Source of the DNA: an uncultured Pseudomonadales bacterium
Lineage (GTDB): Bacteria > Pseudomonadota > Gammaproteobacteria > Pseudomonadales > Azotimanducaceae
Direction: 5' to 3'
DNA length: 64,000 nt
Assembly: GCA_958296195.1 (NCBI GenBank)
Contig: OY282455.1
Location: 3,534,001 to 3,598,000, forward strand
In this document: positions 49,202 through 58,139 of the stretch, in pieces
How positions within the stretch are numbered: position 1 is the first letter of the stretch
How the letters are laid out: each line of letters begins with the position of its first letter
Made by a program: the position numbers and the translations under genes
The notes under the pieces: generated by a model
What the model saw: the letters and a program-made list of their open reading frames with translations, nothing else
Told to the model about the DNA's origin: nothing
Database searches by the model: none

Positions 49202-50230
49202 CTAGCCGTCACTCCGGGTCGCCTTCAGCCCAGCGTACACCCGCCTGGCGTTGCCGGAAAAGATCATTTCCTTCTCCCTCTCCGTGGCGTTGGGGGAAGC
49301 GTCGATGTAGCGCTTGGTGTCGTCGTAGTAGTGGCCGGAGAGCGGGTCCACGCCGCGCACGGCGCCTAACAGTTCGGAGGCGAAAAGGATGTTCTCGGCG
49401 GGAATGACGTCCAGGAGCAGGTCGATGCCGGGCTGATGGTAAACGCAGGTGTCAAAGTAAACGCTGTGCAGCACCAGTTCCTCCAAAGGCGGCTTGCCCT
49501 TCATGGCCTGCACCAGCCCGCGGAACCGGCCCCAATGATAGGGCACGGCGCCGCCGCCGTGGGGGATGATGAACTTGATGGTTGGAAAGTCCGCCAACAG
49601 ATCCGACGTCAGCATCTGCATGAAGGCCGTGGTGTCCGCCGCCAAGTAATGGGAGCCAGTGGTGTGGAAGGCTGGGTTGCAGGCGGCGCTGACGTGGATC
49701 ATGGCCGGCACGTCCAATTCGCACATCTTCTCGTAGAAGGGATACCAATAGCGGTCCCCCAAGGGAGGGCCTGTCCAGAAGCCGCCGCTCGGGTCCGGAT
49801 TCAGGTTGCAGCCGACGAAGCCGAACTGACTTACGCACCGCTCCAACTCCGCGATGCTGTTGTCCAGAGAGGCGCCGGGGGACTGGGGCAACTGCGCCAC
49901 GCCGACGAAGTTGCTCGGGTAGAGCCGGGTGATGCGGTGGATGAGCTCGTTGCAGTGCTCGGTCCAGTATTTTGAGGTGTGGGCGTTGTCGATGTGGTGC
50001 CCCATCCAGCTGGCCCGGGGGGAGAAGACGGTGAGGTCCGTGCCCCGCTGCGCCTGCATCCTTAGCTGGTTGCCCTCCAGGCTGTCGCGGATTTGCTGGT
50101 CGGAGATGTCGATCAGGCCCTTCGCGCCGGGCTTCATTGGGTCCTTCGCCAAGGCCGCCTTCTGCGCGTCCCGATATGCGCCTAGCGCGTCGGGCGCGGT
50201 GGTGTAGTGGCCGTGGCAGTCGATGATCAT
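49202..50230 (-). CDS. ligJ: 4-oxalomesaconate hydratase (LigJ-like amidohydrolase fold)
   Basis: A 342-residue amidohydrolase-superfamily protein. It has MIIDCHGHYTTAP at the N-terminus (HxH), NPDPSGGFWTGPPLGDRYWY, MIHVSAACNPAFHTTG, IIPHGGGAVPYHWGR and FASELLGAVRGVDP, where Glu replaces the usual Asp, as in LigJ. LigJ hydrates 4-oxalomesaconate (keto or enol form) to 4-carboxy-4-hydroxy-2-oxoadipate, the LigK substrate. ATG 50230 follows AGGAGCGCC. It is the first gene of the leftward lig unit, 215 bases upstream of ligU. That gap holds no recognisable gene. Confidence 0.93.
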   Translation of the reverse strand: MIIDCHGHYTTAPDALGAYRDAQKAALAKDPMKPGAKGLIDISDQQIRDSLEGNQLRMQAQRGTDLTVFSPRASWMGHHIDNAHTSKYWTEHCNELIHRITRLYPSNFVGVAQLPQSPGASLDNSIAELERCVSQFGFVGCNLNPDPSGGFWTGPPLGDRYWYPFYEKMCELDVPAMIHVSAACNPAFHTTGSHYLAADTTAFMQMLTSDLLADFPTIKFIIPHGGGAVPYHWGRFRGLVQAMKGKPPLEELVLHSVYFDTCVYHQPGIDLLLDVIPAENILFASELLGAVRGVDPLSGHYYDDTKRYIDASPNATEREKEMIFSGNARRVYAGLKATRSDG

Positions 50231-50364
50231 GGCGCTCCTGCGCAAGAAATTCGCTGCCGACTAAGATAGCATTTTGGTCTGCCTGCACACTTCATTTTGC
50301 TTCGCCAAGGATGAATTTAGCTGGCCTTCCCGCTCATCCAAAGTCTCGGCGGATTGCCGAGTCA

Positions 50365-50487
50365 CTATCCAGTGACGGACGGCGGGTTAAGCGCCACCGA
50401 TCCTCTGAATTTCTGTTGTCGTAAGGTCGCGGCCACCGCGGTCCCGGCATGCCCAGCACCTACGATCGCTACGTCATAGGTCGGCAT
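50365..50487 (-). pseudogene. Truncated ferredoxin reductase (N-terminal 33 residues only)
   Basis: From ATG 50487 the frame reads MPTYDVAIVGAGHAGTAVAA, then TLRQQKFRGSVAL. This is the FAD-binding start (GxGxxG) of a rhodocoxin/putidaredoxin-reductase-type ferredoxin reductase, where the family continues with IG.E...PY.RPPLSK. After GSVAL it changes to NPPSVTG and stops at 50365. The remaining 370 or so residues are missing. It sits 21 bases downstream of the CoA ligase on the same strand, at the left edge of the lower-GC catabolic cluster, so recombination probably cut off the gene and its neighbours. It would have been the electron supplier for the P450 at 56910. Confidence 0.75.
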
Positions 50488-50508
50488 GTAAGCACCAGGT
50501 TAACTAGG

Positions 50509-52140
50509 TTAGTCTCCGCGAATGTCATCAAGCTGGGACCTGAGCGCGCGCTTATCGATTTTGCCGGTCGCCGTAAGAGGGATTTCGTCCACAATCGCGA
50601 TCTTGTCTGGAAGTTGCCAGTCAGCAACGTCTTTGCTTAGCCTGCGACGAAGCGCCGATTCGTTGAATTTGGCGTTCTTTACAAGCTTAACTAACAATAG
50701 AGGCCGCTCGCCCCACTTAGCGTCTTCAATTCCCAAGCATGCCGCTAGCTCCACGCTTGGATCGCTGACCGCCAAGTTTTCGATCGCCACTGAGCTGATC
50801 CATTCGCCGCCAGACTTAATGATGTCCTTAGAACGATCAGTAATGGTCATGAACCCGTACTCATCAATGGTTGCGACGTCACCGGTATCAAACCAACCAT
50901 CAATCAGGACTGATTGTGCTCCGCCGAAATACGCACGAGCCGTCCAGGGCCCTCGAACCATTAACTTGCCAATCGAATCGCCGTCCCATCTCAGCGCCGC
51001 ACCCTCATCATCCACAATCTTGATATCGACTCCGAACGGTGGTCGGCCTTGGGCGACATCTCGATCAAATTCTTCTTCCAGAGTTTCGGCTGCAGGCCGC
51101 AGGCTCAAGGGACGATTCATTGTTCCCATCGGGCTGGTTTCCGTCACGCCCCAGGCTTGCACCACGTGAACGCCAAACTGTTGCTTGAATGCTTTGATCA
51201 TCGATCTAGGAACGGCTGAGCCACCGATGACCACCTCTTTTAGGAATGTCAGATTGCTACCGCTATCGCTCAAATAAGAAAGCAACATATTCCAGATTGT
51301 GGGGACTGCTGCGGATACTGTCGCGCGTTCAGTTTCAAGCAGTTCGTGCAGCGACGCGCCTTCCATTTTGGCGCCGGGCAAAATCATCTTTGCGCCGACC
51401 ATCGGAAGTGAGAATGCGAGCCCCCAAGAACTCGCATGGAACATTGGAACTACAACGAGGACTGAATCCTCAGAGCCGACATTCATCGCGTCTTTCTGCA
51501 CTGAGGCGAGTGCATGCCATAGAGTGCTACGGTGTGAGTAAAGAACCCCTTTCGGATTCCCGGTAGTACCCGATGTGTAGCAAAGGGAAGATGCTGCAGA
51601 GTCATTCGATAAGCTCTTCCAATCGAAATCCTCGGCTTGGCCGGCCAGCAGATCTTCATAGCAAAGCCACTTGACTTCAGTAGACGGGGCGTTTGGCATG
51701 TGCGAAGAGTCCGTCATGATTATAACGGCCTCCAGCGATTTCAGGTTTGGCAATAGTGGGGTCAATACCCCAATCAGATCGGCATCGATGAACAAAATGC
51801 GATCTTCGGCATGGTTGACGATAAATTCGATTTGGGTCGGAAATAATCGTGGGTTGATCGTGTGGCAAACAGTGCCGGTGCCCGCTGTTGCGTACCATAC
51901 TTCAACATGGCGGTGCGTGTTCCACGCCATGGTCGCAATTCGATCACCGATGGTGATCCCGAACTTGGACAGTGCATTTGCTAACTGCGCTGTTCGCTTC
52001 AGGGTCCGCCTGTAGGTTTGGGAAGTGATTCGGCCATCTTCGATTCTTCTGGAAACTATCTTTTGCGACCCGTGCCAACGGGCCGCATGTTTCAGAATAT
52101 CAATCAGACTGATTGGTTGGTCCTGCATCAAGCCGATCAC
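50509..52140 (-). CDS. AMP-dependent acyl-CoA synthetase/ligase
   Basis: A 543-residue ANL-superfamily ligase. The P-loop-like motif is YTSGTTGNPKGVLYSH, followed by PMFHASSWGLAF, WGVTETSPMGT, the GWFDTGDVATIDEYGFMTITDR core, then DIIKSGGEWIS and PLTATGKIDKRALR with the catalytic lysine. It forms acyl-CoA thioesters from carboxylates via an acyl-AMP. The start GTG 52140 is seven bases after AGAGGA; GLMQDQP is a common family N-terminus. In context it would activate an acid produced after P450, SDR and BVMO steps. Its codon choice is more AT-rich than genes left of 50.3 kb. Confidence 0.92.
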   Translation of the reverse strand: MIGLMQDQPISLIDILKHAARWHGSQKIVSRRIEDGRITSQTYRRTLKRTAQLANALSKFGITIGDRIATMAWNTHRHVEVWYATAGTGTVCHTINPRLFPTQIEFIVNHAEDRILFIDADLIGVLTPLLPNLKSLEAVIIMTDSSHMPNAPSTEVKWLCYEDLLAGQAEDFDWKSLSNDSAASSLCYTSGTTGNPKGVLYSHRSTLWHALASVQKDAMNVGSEDSVLVVVPMFHASSWGLAFSLPMVGAKMILPGAKMEGASLHELLETERATVSAAVPTIWNMLLSYLSDSGSNLTFLKEVVIGGSAVPRSMIKAFKQQFGVHVVQAWGVTETSPMGTMNRPLSLRPAAETLEEEFDRDVAQGRPPFGVDIKIVDDEGAALRWDGDSIGKLMVRGPWTARAYFGGAQSVLIDGWFDTGDVATIDEYGFMTITDRSKDIIKSGGEWISSVAIENLAVSDPSVELAACLGIEDAKWGERPLLLVKLVKNAKFNESALRRRLSKDVADWQLPDKIAIVDEIPLTATGKIDKRALRSQLDDIRGD

Positions 52141-52221
52141 CAAGCTGTCCTCTAGTTATTGCGCACCATTCTCACCATCCAAATGACAGAACGTACCGGC
52201 AAGCAGGTCCAGTCTTTAGCA

Positions 52222-54765
52222 TCAGAACTTGTATCCAACCGATACTGCATATGACCTCGGTGGTTTTGGCTGGATAAAGTGAGCGCCTGATGCCAAGGGT
52301 ACGTCCTGTCCGACGTCGAAAGACTCTTCGTCGGTTAAGTTAAGGGCATTCAGCAGAACAAACCATCGATCGCTGCTGGGGGATAGGCGCAATGAAGCAT
52401 TGACGTAGACCGATGAATCATCCAGTGCATTGATGTCCAGATCTTCCTGGCGGAAGGATTCTCCTCGGAAGAAGCTGTCTAGCCCAAACACCAGGTTCAA
52501 GTTGTTGGTGACGGGTTGATCGTAGGTCAGCGAGAATGAGGCCGTGTAGTCGGGGGTTTGGGCAGAGGTCCGACCGGAAAGATCGTTAATTCCAGCAGCC
52601 GCGCAAGTTCCATTTGTGACAAAGGCTGCCGCAGGATTGGTCCCATTGGCCCACGTGCTCTCCCTAAAACTGTTGAACAGCGCGTCGGTGCATCCCTGGT
52701 TCGGAAACCGATCGTATTCAAAATCAATTAAGCCAACGGCGCCTGAAAGCAGCAGCCGATCCGTTACTTGCCAACGCCCATCAATTTCTAGCCCTTGCGT
52801 TGTCGCTTTAGCTGCATTATCTACATTAAAGGTCGTTGAGCCACTGAACACCGAAACTTGGAGATCGTCATATTCCGATCGGAATAACGCCAAGTTGAGC
52901 TCAGCGCTGTCGTTCAGCAATCGCATCTTGGCACCGATCTCAAACGTCAATACGTCTTCTTCTTGGAAGTCAATTTCCGATCGATCCGGACTGAGGCTCA
53001 GATAGAAGGAATTGAAGCCGCCTGCTTTAAACCCTGTAGACGCCGAAGCGTAGACCATTACGCTGTCGCTTGGATCCCACTGAAGGTTCGCCGACCAGGT
53101 CACGCGGTTCTCCTCGCGCTTTAAGCCATCAAACCGATGGGGAGCATACTCCCCCAGCAATCCGGCCAATGCGAACGCTAGTGGATTTTGTGACTCTGTT
53201 GTGGACCGTAGCCCGTAATCAGCAACGATAGATTGATGTGATGCTGTTTTTTCTTCCTGAGTGAAACGCAAACCCGCCGTTGCGGTGAGGGCTTCGCTAA
53301 ATCGCCAACTGCCCTGTCCAAACAAAGCCCATGACTCCGTGTTTTGATCCAGGACGACGTATCGATTAAAGCCATTGACTCCCGAACTTGAAAGCGGTCC
53401 AGCCAGAGAAGCCAGCGCGCAAGCATTGGCAACCCCTGCTGTTGTGCCAAGCGCGGCATTGGTTAGGACTGCGTTTAAAGCAGCCGCATTCGGGTCGTCG
53501 ACGCCGGGTGTGAATGGCACCGTCATCCCGCCTCCCGCCGCGCAACCACCTGTCACTGCCTGATTGACTGCGGCCACGCCAAGGGGTGTGTTTCCCTCAG
53601 CAACTAAGTCCGAATTTAGGTAAAACGCGCCGAGGATATAGTTCAGATCTCCGCTGGGATCAGACGCTAGGCGAATCTCAAAGGTCGTCTGCTCGAAATC
53701 CTCGTCATCATTGAAGTTCAGAGTGTCAAGCAAACTCACATCGGCATCGACTAGCCGGTTGAACTCATATCCTGAATAGGAGGCGACAGCCGTGACCTCG
53801 CTTTGATTTTGTAGAGCACGCTGGTAAGTGACTACCGTTTCGTGAGAGTCGCCCTCGAATAGTTGACTGCTGCCGAGTTCTTGATTGGCATCGGGAGCCA
53901 GCGGGAAGGTCCCTACTTGTCCTCTGCCATCAACGTTTTCCTCCGCGCCTAGCGGCGCAAGTTGAACCAAAGGTCCTAGCCTCACATGCTCCCATGGCAC
54001 TCCCCTATTGTCCCAATCCCCTTGCTCGTGTTTCAGCGCAATAGACGATGTATCGCTGAGGTTCCAATCTAATGATGCCCTAACGCCCAACTCGTCCACC
54101 TGAGGCTCGTCCAAATCGTATCGGTCGTTAGTGAGCCACCCTTCATCCATCGTGCGACTTATAAAGGCCAGTCTTCCAGCAAGAGAATCTGAGAGTGGCC
54201 CGGACAGATAGCCAGTTAGTTCAGTTTCATCGAACTCCAGATTGTAAGAGCCCTTAATCGATCCTTGAAAATCCTCTGTGGGAGCAGCTGAAGTAATGTT
54301 CAGCGCACCAGCGACAACGTTCTTCCCGAACAACGTTCCTTGTGGTCCGCGCAAAACCTCAAGGCGTTCTATGTCCAAGAATGCAAATCGAGACTGCACG
54401 CTGCGACCTCGATAGACACCATCGACGAAAGTGGCCACAGATTGTTCGAAGCCAGCCTGGTTGCCGGACTGAATACCCCGAATGTTTATACTGTCACCGA
54501 TCTCTGTTGCCGCTATGGTGACGTTTGGTGTGAAGACTACCGCGTCTTCCAGCCGTTGTACGCCGGCTTCCGCCATCTTTTCACCGGTGATGGCCGAAAC
54601 TGAGATAGGGACATCCTGAAGGTTTTCCGTTCGTTTCGTCGCCGTCACGACAATTTCTTCTAAACAGCGCCAGCCAAACGGACACTGGGCTAGTGCAGAA
54701 ACTGGCAATACCAGCAAGGGAATGCCAGCTCCTATTAAGTACCTCTTGAACCTCAAAGTGATCAT
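52222..54765 (-). CDS. TonB-dependent outer-membrane receptor
   Basis: An 847-residue receptor. The signal peptide is 1-26 (ending ALAQC). The TonB box and plug begin EEIVVTATKRTENLQDVPIS, with INIRGIQSGNQAGFEQSVA and VLRGPQGTLFGKNVVAGALN as plug landmarks. Barrel strands follow (TAGLRFTQEEK, VYASASTGFKAGGFNSFYL), ending in the canonical terminal YAVSVGYKF with C-terminal Phe. GGAGGGATA lies before ATG 54765. It is embedded in the catabolic cluster between the BVMO and CoA ligase, so it probably takes up the substrate of that pathway, which the sequence does not identify. Confidence 0.94.
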   Translation of the reverse strand: MITLRFKRYLIGAGIPLLVLPVSALAQCPFGWRCLEEIVVTATKRTENLQDVPISVSAITGEKMAEAGVQRLEDAVVFTPNVTIAATEIGDSINIRGIQSGNQAGFEQSVATFVDGVYRGRSVQSRFAFLDIERLEVLRGPQGTLFGKNVVAGALNITSAAPTEDFQGSIKGSYNLEFDETELTGYLSGPLSDSLAGRLAFISRTMDEGWLTNDRYDLDEPQVDELGVRASLDWNLSDTSSIALKHEQGDWDNRGVPWEHVRLGPLVQLAPLGAEENVDGRGQVGTFPLAPDANQELGSSQLFEGDSHETVVTYQRALQNQSEVTAVASYSGYEFNRLVDADVSLLDTLNFNDDEDFEQTTFEIRLASDPSGDLNYILGAFYLNSDLVAEGNTPLGVAAVNQAVTGGCAAGGGMTVPFTPGVDDPNAAALNAVLTNAALGTTAGVANACALASLAGPLSSSGVNGFNRYVVLDQNTESWALFGQGSWRFSEALTATAGLRFTQEEKTASHQSIVADYGLRSTTESQNPLAFALAGLLGEYAPHRFDGLKREENRVTWSANLQWDPSDSVMVYASASTGFKAGGFNSFYLSLSPDRSEIDFQEEDVLTFEIGAKMRLLNDSAELNLALFRSEYDDLQVSVFSGSTTFNVDNAAKATTQGLEIDGRWQVTDRLLLSGAVGLIDFEYDRFPNQGCTDALFNSFRESTWANGTNPAAAFVTNGTCAAAGINDLSGRTSAQTPDYTASFSLTYDQPVTNNLNLVFGLDSFFRGESFRQEDLDINALDDSSVYVNASLRLSPSSDRWFVLLNALNLTDEESFDVGQDVPLASGAHFIQPKPPRSYAVSVGYKF

Positions 54766-54832
54766 TATCCCTCCGGATATCTAACTAGTGTGCAAACTAA
54801 TTAACTGAGATGTGTTGCTCACAAACTCTGCA

Positions 54833-56440
54833 TCAGCTTGGTTTTGGCGGATCTCGAAGCGAAGTCCCGTGGACTCTCAGCATGGCTGCAATCCCAATAG
54901 CGGCCTTCTTCAACGCTTCTTTGCTTTGTGGCAATGCGGGCCAGAAATACTGAAAGACATGGAACAGGCCTGGATAAACGTCGACCGCTGCGTCGACCCC
55001 ATATTCGCTCAATCTTGGTTCCCGAAGTTCTTCCCTGAACCTCGCACCCGTGAAGGGCCAGGCAGACGGAATGCCCTTTTCCCCGATATACCAATTGGTG
55101 CAGCCCGTCACCCAAATCGTATTCGGCATGGCGGCGTAGACCATTTCATTAAACGCATCGGTAGCTTGAGCGGTGGGCTCGAGCGTTTGAATTTGCTTCT
55201 CAGTGGCTTGGCTGATGCACTTCAAGATGTAATCAATCTGCGTTTCGACGATGCTGATTGCCGAGAAGTTGCCGATTGGGCTTTGTGGCCCTAGTGTGAA
55301 GAAGAAGTTAGGGAACCCCGGTACGGCCACCGTGCGAAGTGCAAATGGCCCTTCCTCCCAAACATCGTTCAAGGAGACGCCGTTCTTGTTCTTGAGATTC
55401 ATGGGGCGGAAATAGGCGTGCGCATCGTAGCCGGTGGCCAACACGAGCACGTCAAGTTCATGGCGCTCTCCGTCTTCGGTGGTGACAGAGTCGTTGTCAA
55501 TCCGCGCAATATTTCCGTCAGCAATGATCACGTTGTCCTTCTGTAACGCTGAGTAGTAAGAGGTGCTCATCACCAAGCGTTTGCAGAGTGGTTCGAAATC
55601 AGGAGTAAGGCGGGCGCGTAGCTCGGGATCTTTAACGGTTGCCAAATTCTTCTTGCACGCCCAACTCATCAGCCGGCGTTGCCACCCAGGCTTTATGACG
55701 GCTTTTGCGAATAGGTTTTCGAATGTCACTCGATAGAAAAAGTGTCCGAAACGAGCGACTGATGGAAACCATTTTGTGATCTTCTTCTCGAACTTTGTGT
55801 ACTTTCGATCGGGTAAAGGAAACACCCATTGCGGAGTGCGCAAAAAGATTTTGAGTTCGAGGTCTCTTTCCGACAAACTGGAGAGGATCTGGGCGCCTGT
55901 GGAACCCGTTCCAATCAAGCCCACGCGTTTTCCAACTAGATCAACGGAGTGATCCCACCTCGCCGAGTGGAAGCATGGACCCTGAAAACTCTCCAGTCCC
56001 TGAATGTCTGGATAATTGGGGTGAAACAACAGGCCGCAGCAAGCGATAACAAAGTCAAAACTTTCAATGGCGCCATCTCGGACCTGAACTGACCACTGGG
56101 TTCCATCATGTTCGCAGTCAGTTACCTCTCTGTTGAATGTGATGTATTTACGAAGCCCGTGCTTTTCTGCGACTTCGACAAGGTAGTCCTGGATTTCGTT
56201 GCCTTGGGGCAGACGAGAACTCCAGCCGGGGTTGGGCTCATTTTGATAAGTGTAGTAGTGCGAAGGCACATCGCACGCGATCCCTGGGTAGGTATTGACG
56301 CGCCAGGTGCCACCGATATCAGTGTCTTTTTCGTAGATGTGGAAGTTCGTAAAACCGGATTCGATGAGTCGCATGGCGACCAACATTCCGGACATCCCTG
56401 CCCCAACGATCAATATTCTTGGCTGATGCTGAGGAAGCAT
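54833..56440 (-). CDS. FAD-dependent (Baeyer-Villiger-type) monooxygenase with alpha/beta-hydrolase tail
   Basis: A 535-residue class B flavin monooxygenase. FAD binding uses GAGMSG (13-18) and GGTWRVNTYPG; the BVMO fingerprint is FQGPCFHSARW (152-162, F-x-G-x3-H-x3-W) and NADPH binding uses GTGSTG (177-182). The BVMO part ends near WPFTGARFREELREP (about 475). Residues 481-535 (GVDAAVDVYPGLFHVFQYFW, then LPQSKEAL) look like the last strand, catalytic-His loop and final helix of an alpha/beta hydrolase such as a lactone hydrolase. I infer a deletion that fused adjacent BVMO and hydrolase genes. The start overlaps the DUF3237 stop (TGATG). It would convert a cyclic ketone to a lactone. Confidence 0.88.
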   Translation of the reverse strand: MLPQHQPRILIVGAGMSGMLVAMRLIESGFTNFHIYEKDTDIGGTWRVNTYPGIACDVPSHYYTYQNEPNPGWSSRLPQGNEIQDYLVEVAEKHGLRKYITFNREVTDCEHDGTQWSVQVRDGAIESFDFVIACCGLLFHPNYPDIQGLESFQGPCFHSARWDHSVDLVGKRVGLIGTGSTGAQILSSLSERDLELKIFLRTPQWVFPLPDRKYTKFEKKITKWFPSVARFGHFFYRVTFENLFAKAVIKPGWQRRLMSWACKKNLATVKDPELRARLTPDFEPLCKRLVMSTSYYSALQKDNVIIADGNIARIDNDSVTTEDGERHELDVLVLATGYDAHAYFRPMNLKNKNGVSLNDVWEEGPFALRTVAVPGFPNFFFTLGPQSPIGNFSAISIVETQIDYILKCISQATEKQIQTLEPTAQATDAFNEMVYAAMPNTIWVTGCTNWYIGEKGIPSAWPFTGARFREELREPRLSEYGVDAAVDVYPGLFHVFQYFWPALPQSKEALKKAAIGIAAMLRVHGTSLRDPPKPS

Positions 56441-56895
56441 CAGAGAACTTCAAATAGATCGTAAACGACGTTGCCACCTCCAAAACTTCGCATCTTGCCG
56501 ACGGTGGCAATGTCATTTAGCCACGCGTACTTCTCTGACTGTGTTTCAAAGTAGGGAGTGGCGCGAAAGTACATTTTGTCCCCGTCAATCTCTTCCCCCG
56601 ACTCCAACCAACCGGCTACCTCTGGTGTCATACGCAGCACGCCGTTGTAGAAGCAGTGGATTGCGGACCCATCATCACCCTCAAACAACAGGCGAACATC
56701 CAACCTCCAGTTGCCATTAGGTAGTAGTCTGATCCAGTCACCGGCCGGACCTTTGATCTTGGCGTTGAGTCTGGGACTCTCTATCCATGCCTCCTCAACA
56801 TTGAAGATCATTAGATTCTCAAGCGCCATTGCTGGCTCCGGAATCTTGCCCCGCATGGTGCACAGCCACTTAACTTCGAGTTTTTGATCTTCCAT
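56440..56895 (-). CDS. DUF3237 domain protein
   Basis: A 151-residue DUF3237 protein, predicted as a small beta barrel. Typical stretches are GPAGDWIRLLPNGNWRLDVRL (with NGNWRLDVR conserved), HCFYNGVLRMTPEV, DGDKMYFRATPYFETQSEKYAWLN and the terminal YDLFEVL. The function of the family is unknown, but its genes often accompany catabolic clusters with P450s, SDRs and CoA ligases. It lies 14 bases after the P450 stop and overlaps the BVMO start by one base. It is therefore inside a tightly packed operon. Confidence 0.83.
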   Translation of the reverse strand: MEDQKLEVKWLCTMRGKIPEPAMALENLMIFNVEEAWIESPRLNAKIKGPAGDWIRLLPNGNWRLDVRLLFEGDDGSAIHCFYNGVLRMTPEVAGWLESGEEIDGDKMYFRATPYFETQSEKYAWLNDIATVGKMRSFGGGNVVYDLFEVL

Positions 56896-56909
56896 TCTTG
56901 GGTTGCCTC

Positions 56910-58130
56910 TTAAAGAAAGCTAACTGGGTAACTCGCCATTACCCGGAAAAAGGAATGCGACCATTCGATTTGGCCCGGTTCCAGTCTCATGCCCTTGGTC
57001 CGCTCAGCGAGCTGGCCAAACACTTGGTGGGCCTCCATCTTTGCGAGCTGGTTGCCGAGACAAAAATGTGCGCCGCCACCAAACGACTGGTGAGCAACGT
57101 CTTCTCGCTCGATATCGAACACATTGGGATTCTTAAATCTCGCGGGATCGCGATTGGCTGATGCCAGCAATTGCCAAATTACGGCGTCAGCCGGCAAGGT
57201 GATGCCACCAACTTTGTATGGCTCTTCCAATACTCGCCAGTTGAACAGAATGGGCGTGTCGTATCTAAGGCACTCTTCCGTGGCGTTCTTTACCAGAGAT
57301 GGATTCTGTCTGAGTTTGTCCAACTGCTCAGGGTGATCTACGAAGGCTCTTGTTCCGTTTCCAAGCAATCCAATAGTGGTTTCGTAACCAGCAACGATTA
57401 CACCTATCGCTTGAATAATGAGTTCTTCCTCGGCGAATTTATCGCCTCCCTCTGACGCTTGGATCATTGAGCTGAGCAGGTCGTCGCCTAAGTTTTTCTT
57501 TCGCTCAGCAAGCAATACCCGGAAGTAATCTTCCATCGCTTCACCCGCATCGCGGGTTCGCTGCTGGACATCGGGCGGGAGGAACTTGCCAAAGAACGCG
57601 TTAGTTCGGGCCGCGGTCCATTCATTGAACATCTGTCGATCTTGCAGCGGCACGCCCATTATCTGGCAAATCATTCGCGAGGGGACTTCGTGTGCTAACG
57701 TTGAAATAACGTCCATTCCACCCTCGGCAAGGGCTCTATCGAGCCCCTCTTCGACAGTCCTGCGAACTTCTTCCTCCATCAACCTGACGGTTTTTCTTCC
57801 AAAGGATTTCTGCAACAAGCCCCTTAATCGACGGTGTTCCAGACCATCCTTGTTCAGGACGAACTCAAGAAAACTGCCCTTGGTGTCGGCAGGGTCAAAG
57901 TTTGGTGACTCGCCACTTAGGCTTGTCATGCTCGTCTTGGCGGAAACGAAGATTGACTTGACGTCGTCGTAGCCACTTACTCGCCATGTATTAACTGGGG
58001 TTAGGTTGACGGGCTCCTTTTCTCTCAAACGCGCTAGCTTTGGATAAGGGTCGTCACGAAAATCCGGGTCAAAAAAGTCTGCCCCAGCCCAACTTCCCTG
58101 GGCCTCTGCGGTTTGAATAGTACTGGTCAC
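56910..58130 (-). CDS. Cytochrome P450
   Basis: A 406-residue class I P450. The I helix is IGVIVAGYETTIGLLG, the K-helix ExxR is EECLR, and the heme loop is FGGGAHFCLGNQLAK with Cys357 as heme ligand. The start GTG 58130 follows AGGAGCAATTC, and the SDR stop is nine bases upstream. It is distinct from the P450 at 19367, with different heme-loop residues. Its presumed ferredoxin reductase survives only as a fragment at 50365-50487, and no ferredoxin gene is in the window, so electrons must come from unlinked partners. Confidence 0.94.
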   Translation of the reverse strand: MTSTIQTAEAQGSWAGADFFDPDFRDDPYPKLARLREKEPVNLTPVNTWRVSGYDDVKSIFVSAKTSMTSLSGESPNFDPADTKGSFLEFVLNKDGLEHRRLRGLLQKSFGRKTVRLMEEEVRRTVEEGLDRALAEGGMDVISTLAHEVPSRMICQIMGVPLQDRQMFNEWTAARTNAFFGKFLPPDVQQRTRDAGEAMEDYFRVLLAERKKNLGDDLLSSMIQASEGGDKFAEEELIIQAIGVIVAGYETTIGLLGNGTRAFVDHPEQLDKLRQNPSLVKNATEECLRYDTPILFNWRVLEEPYKVGGITLPADAVIWQLLASANRDPARFKNPNVFDIEREDVAHQSFGGGAHFCLGNQLAKMEAHQVFGQLAERTKGMRLEPGQIEWSHSFFRVMASYPVSFL

Positions 58131-58139
58131 GAATTGCTC

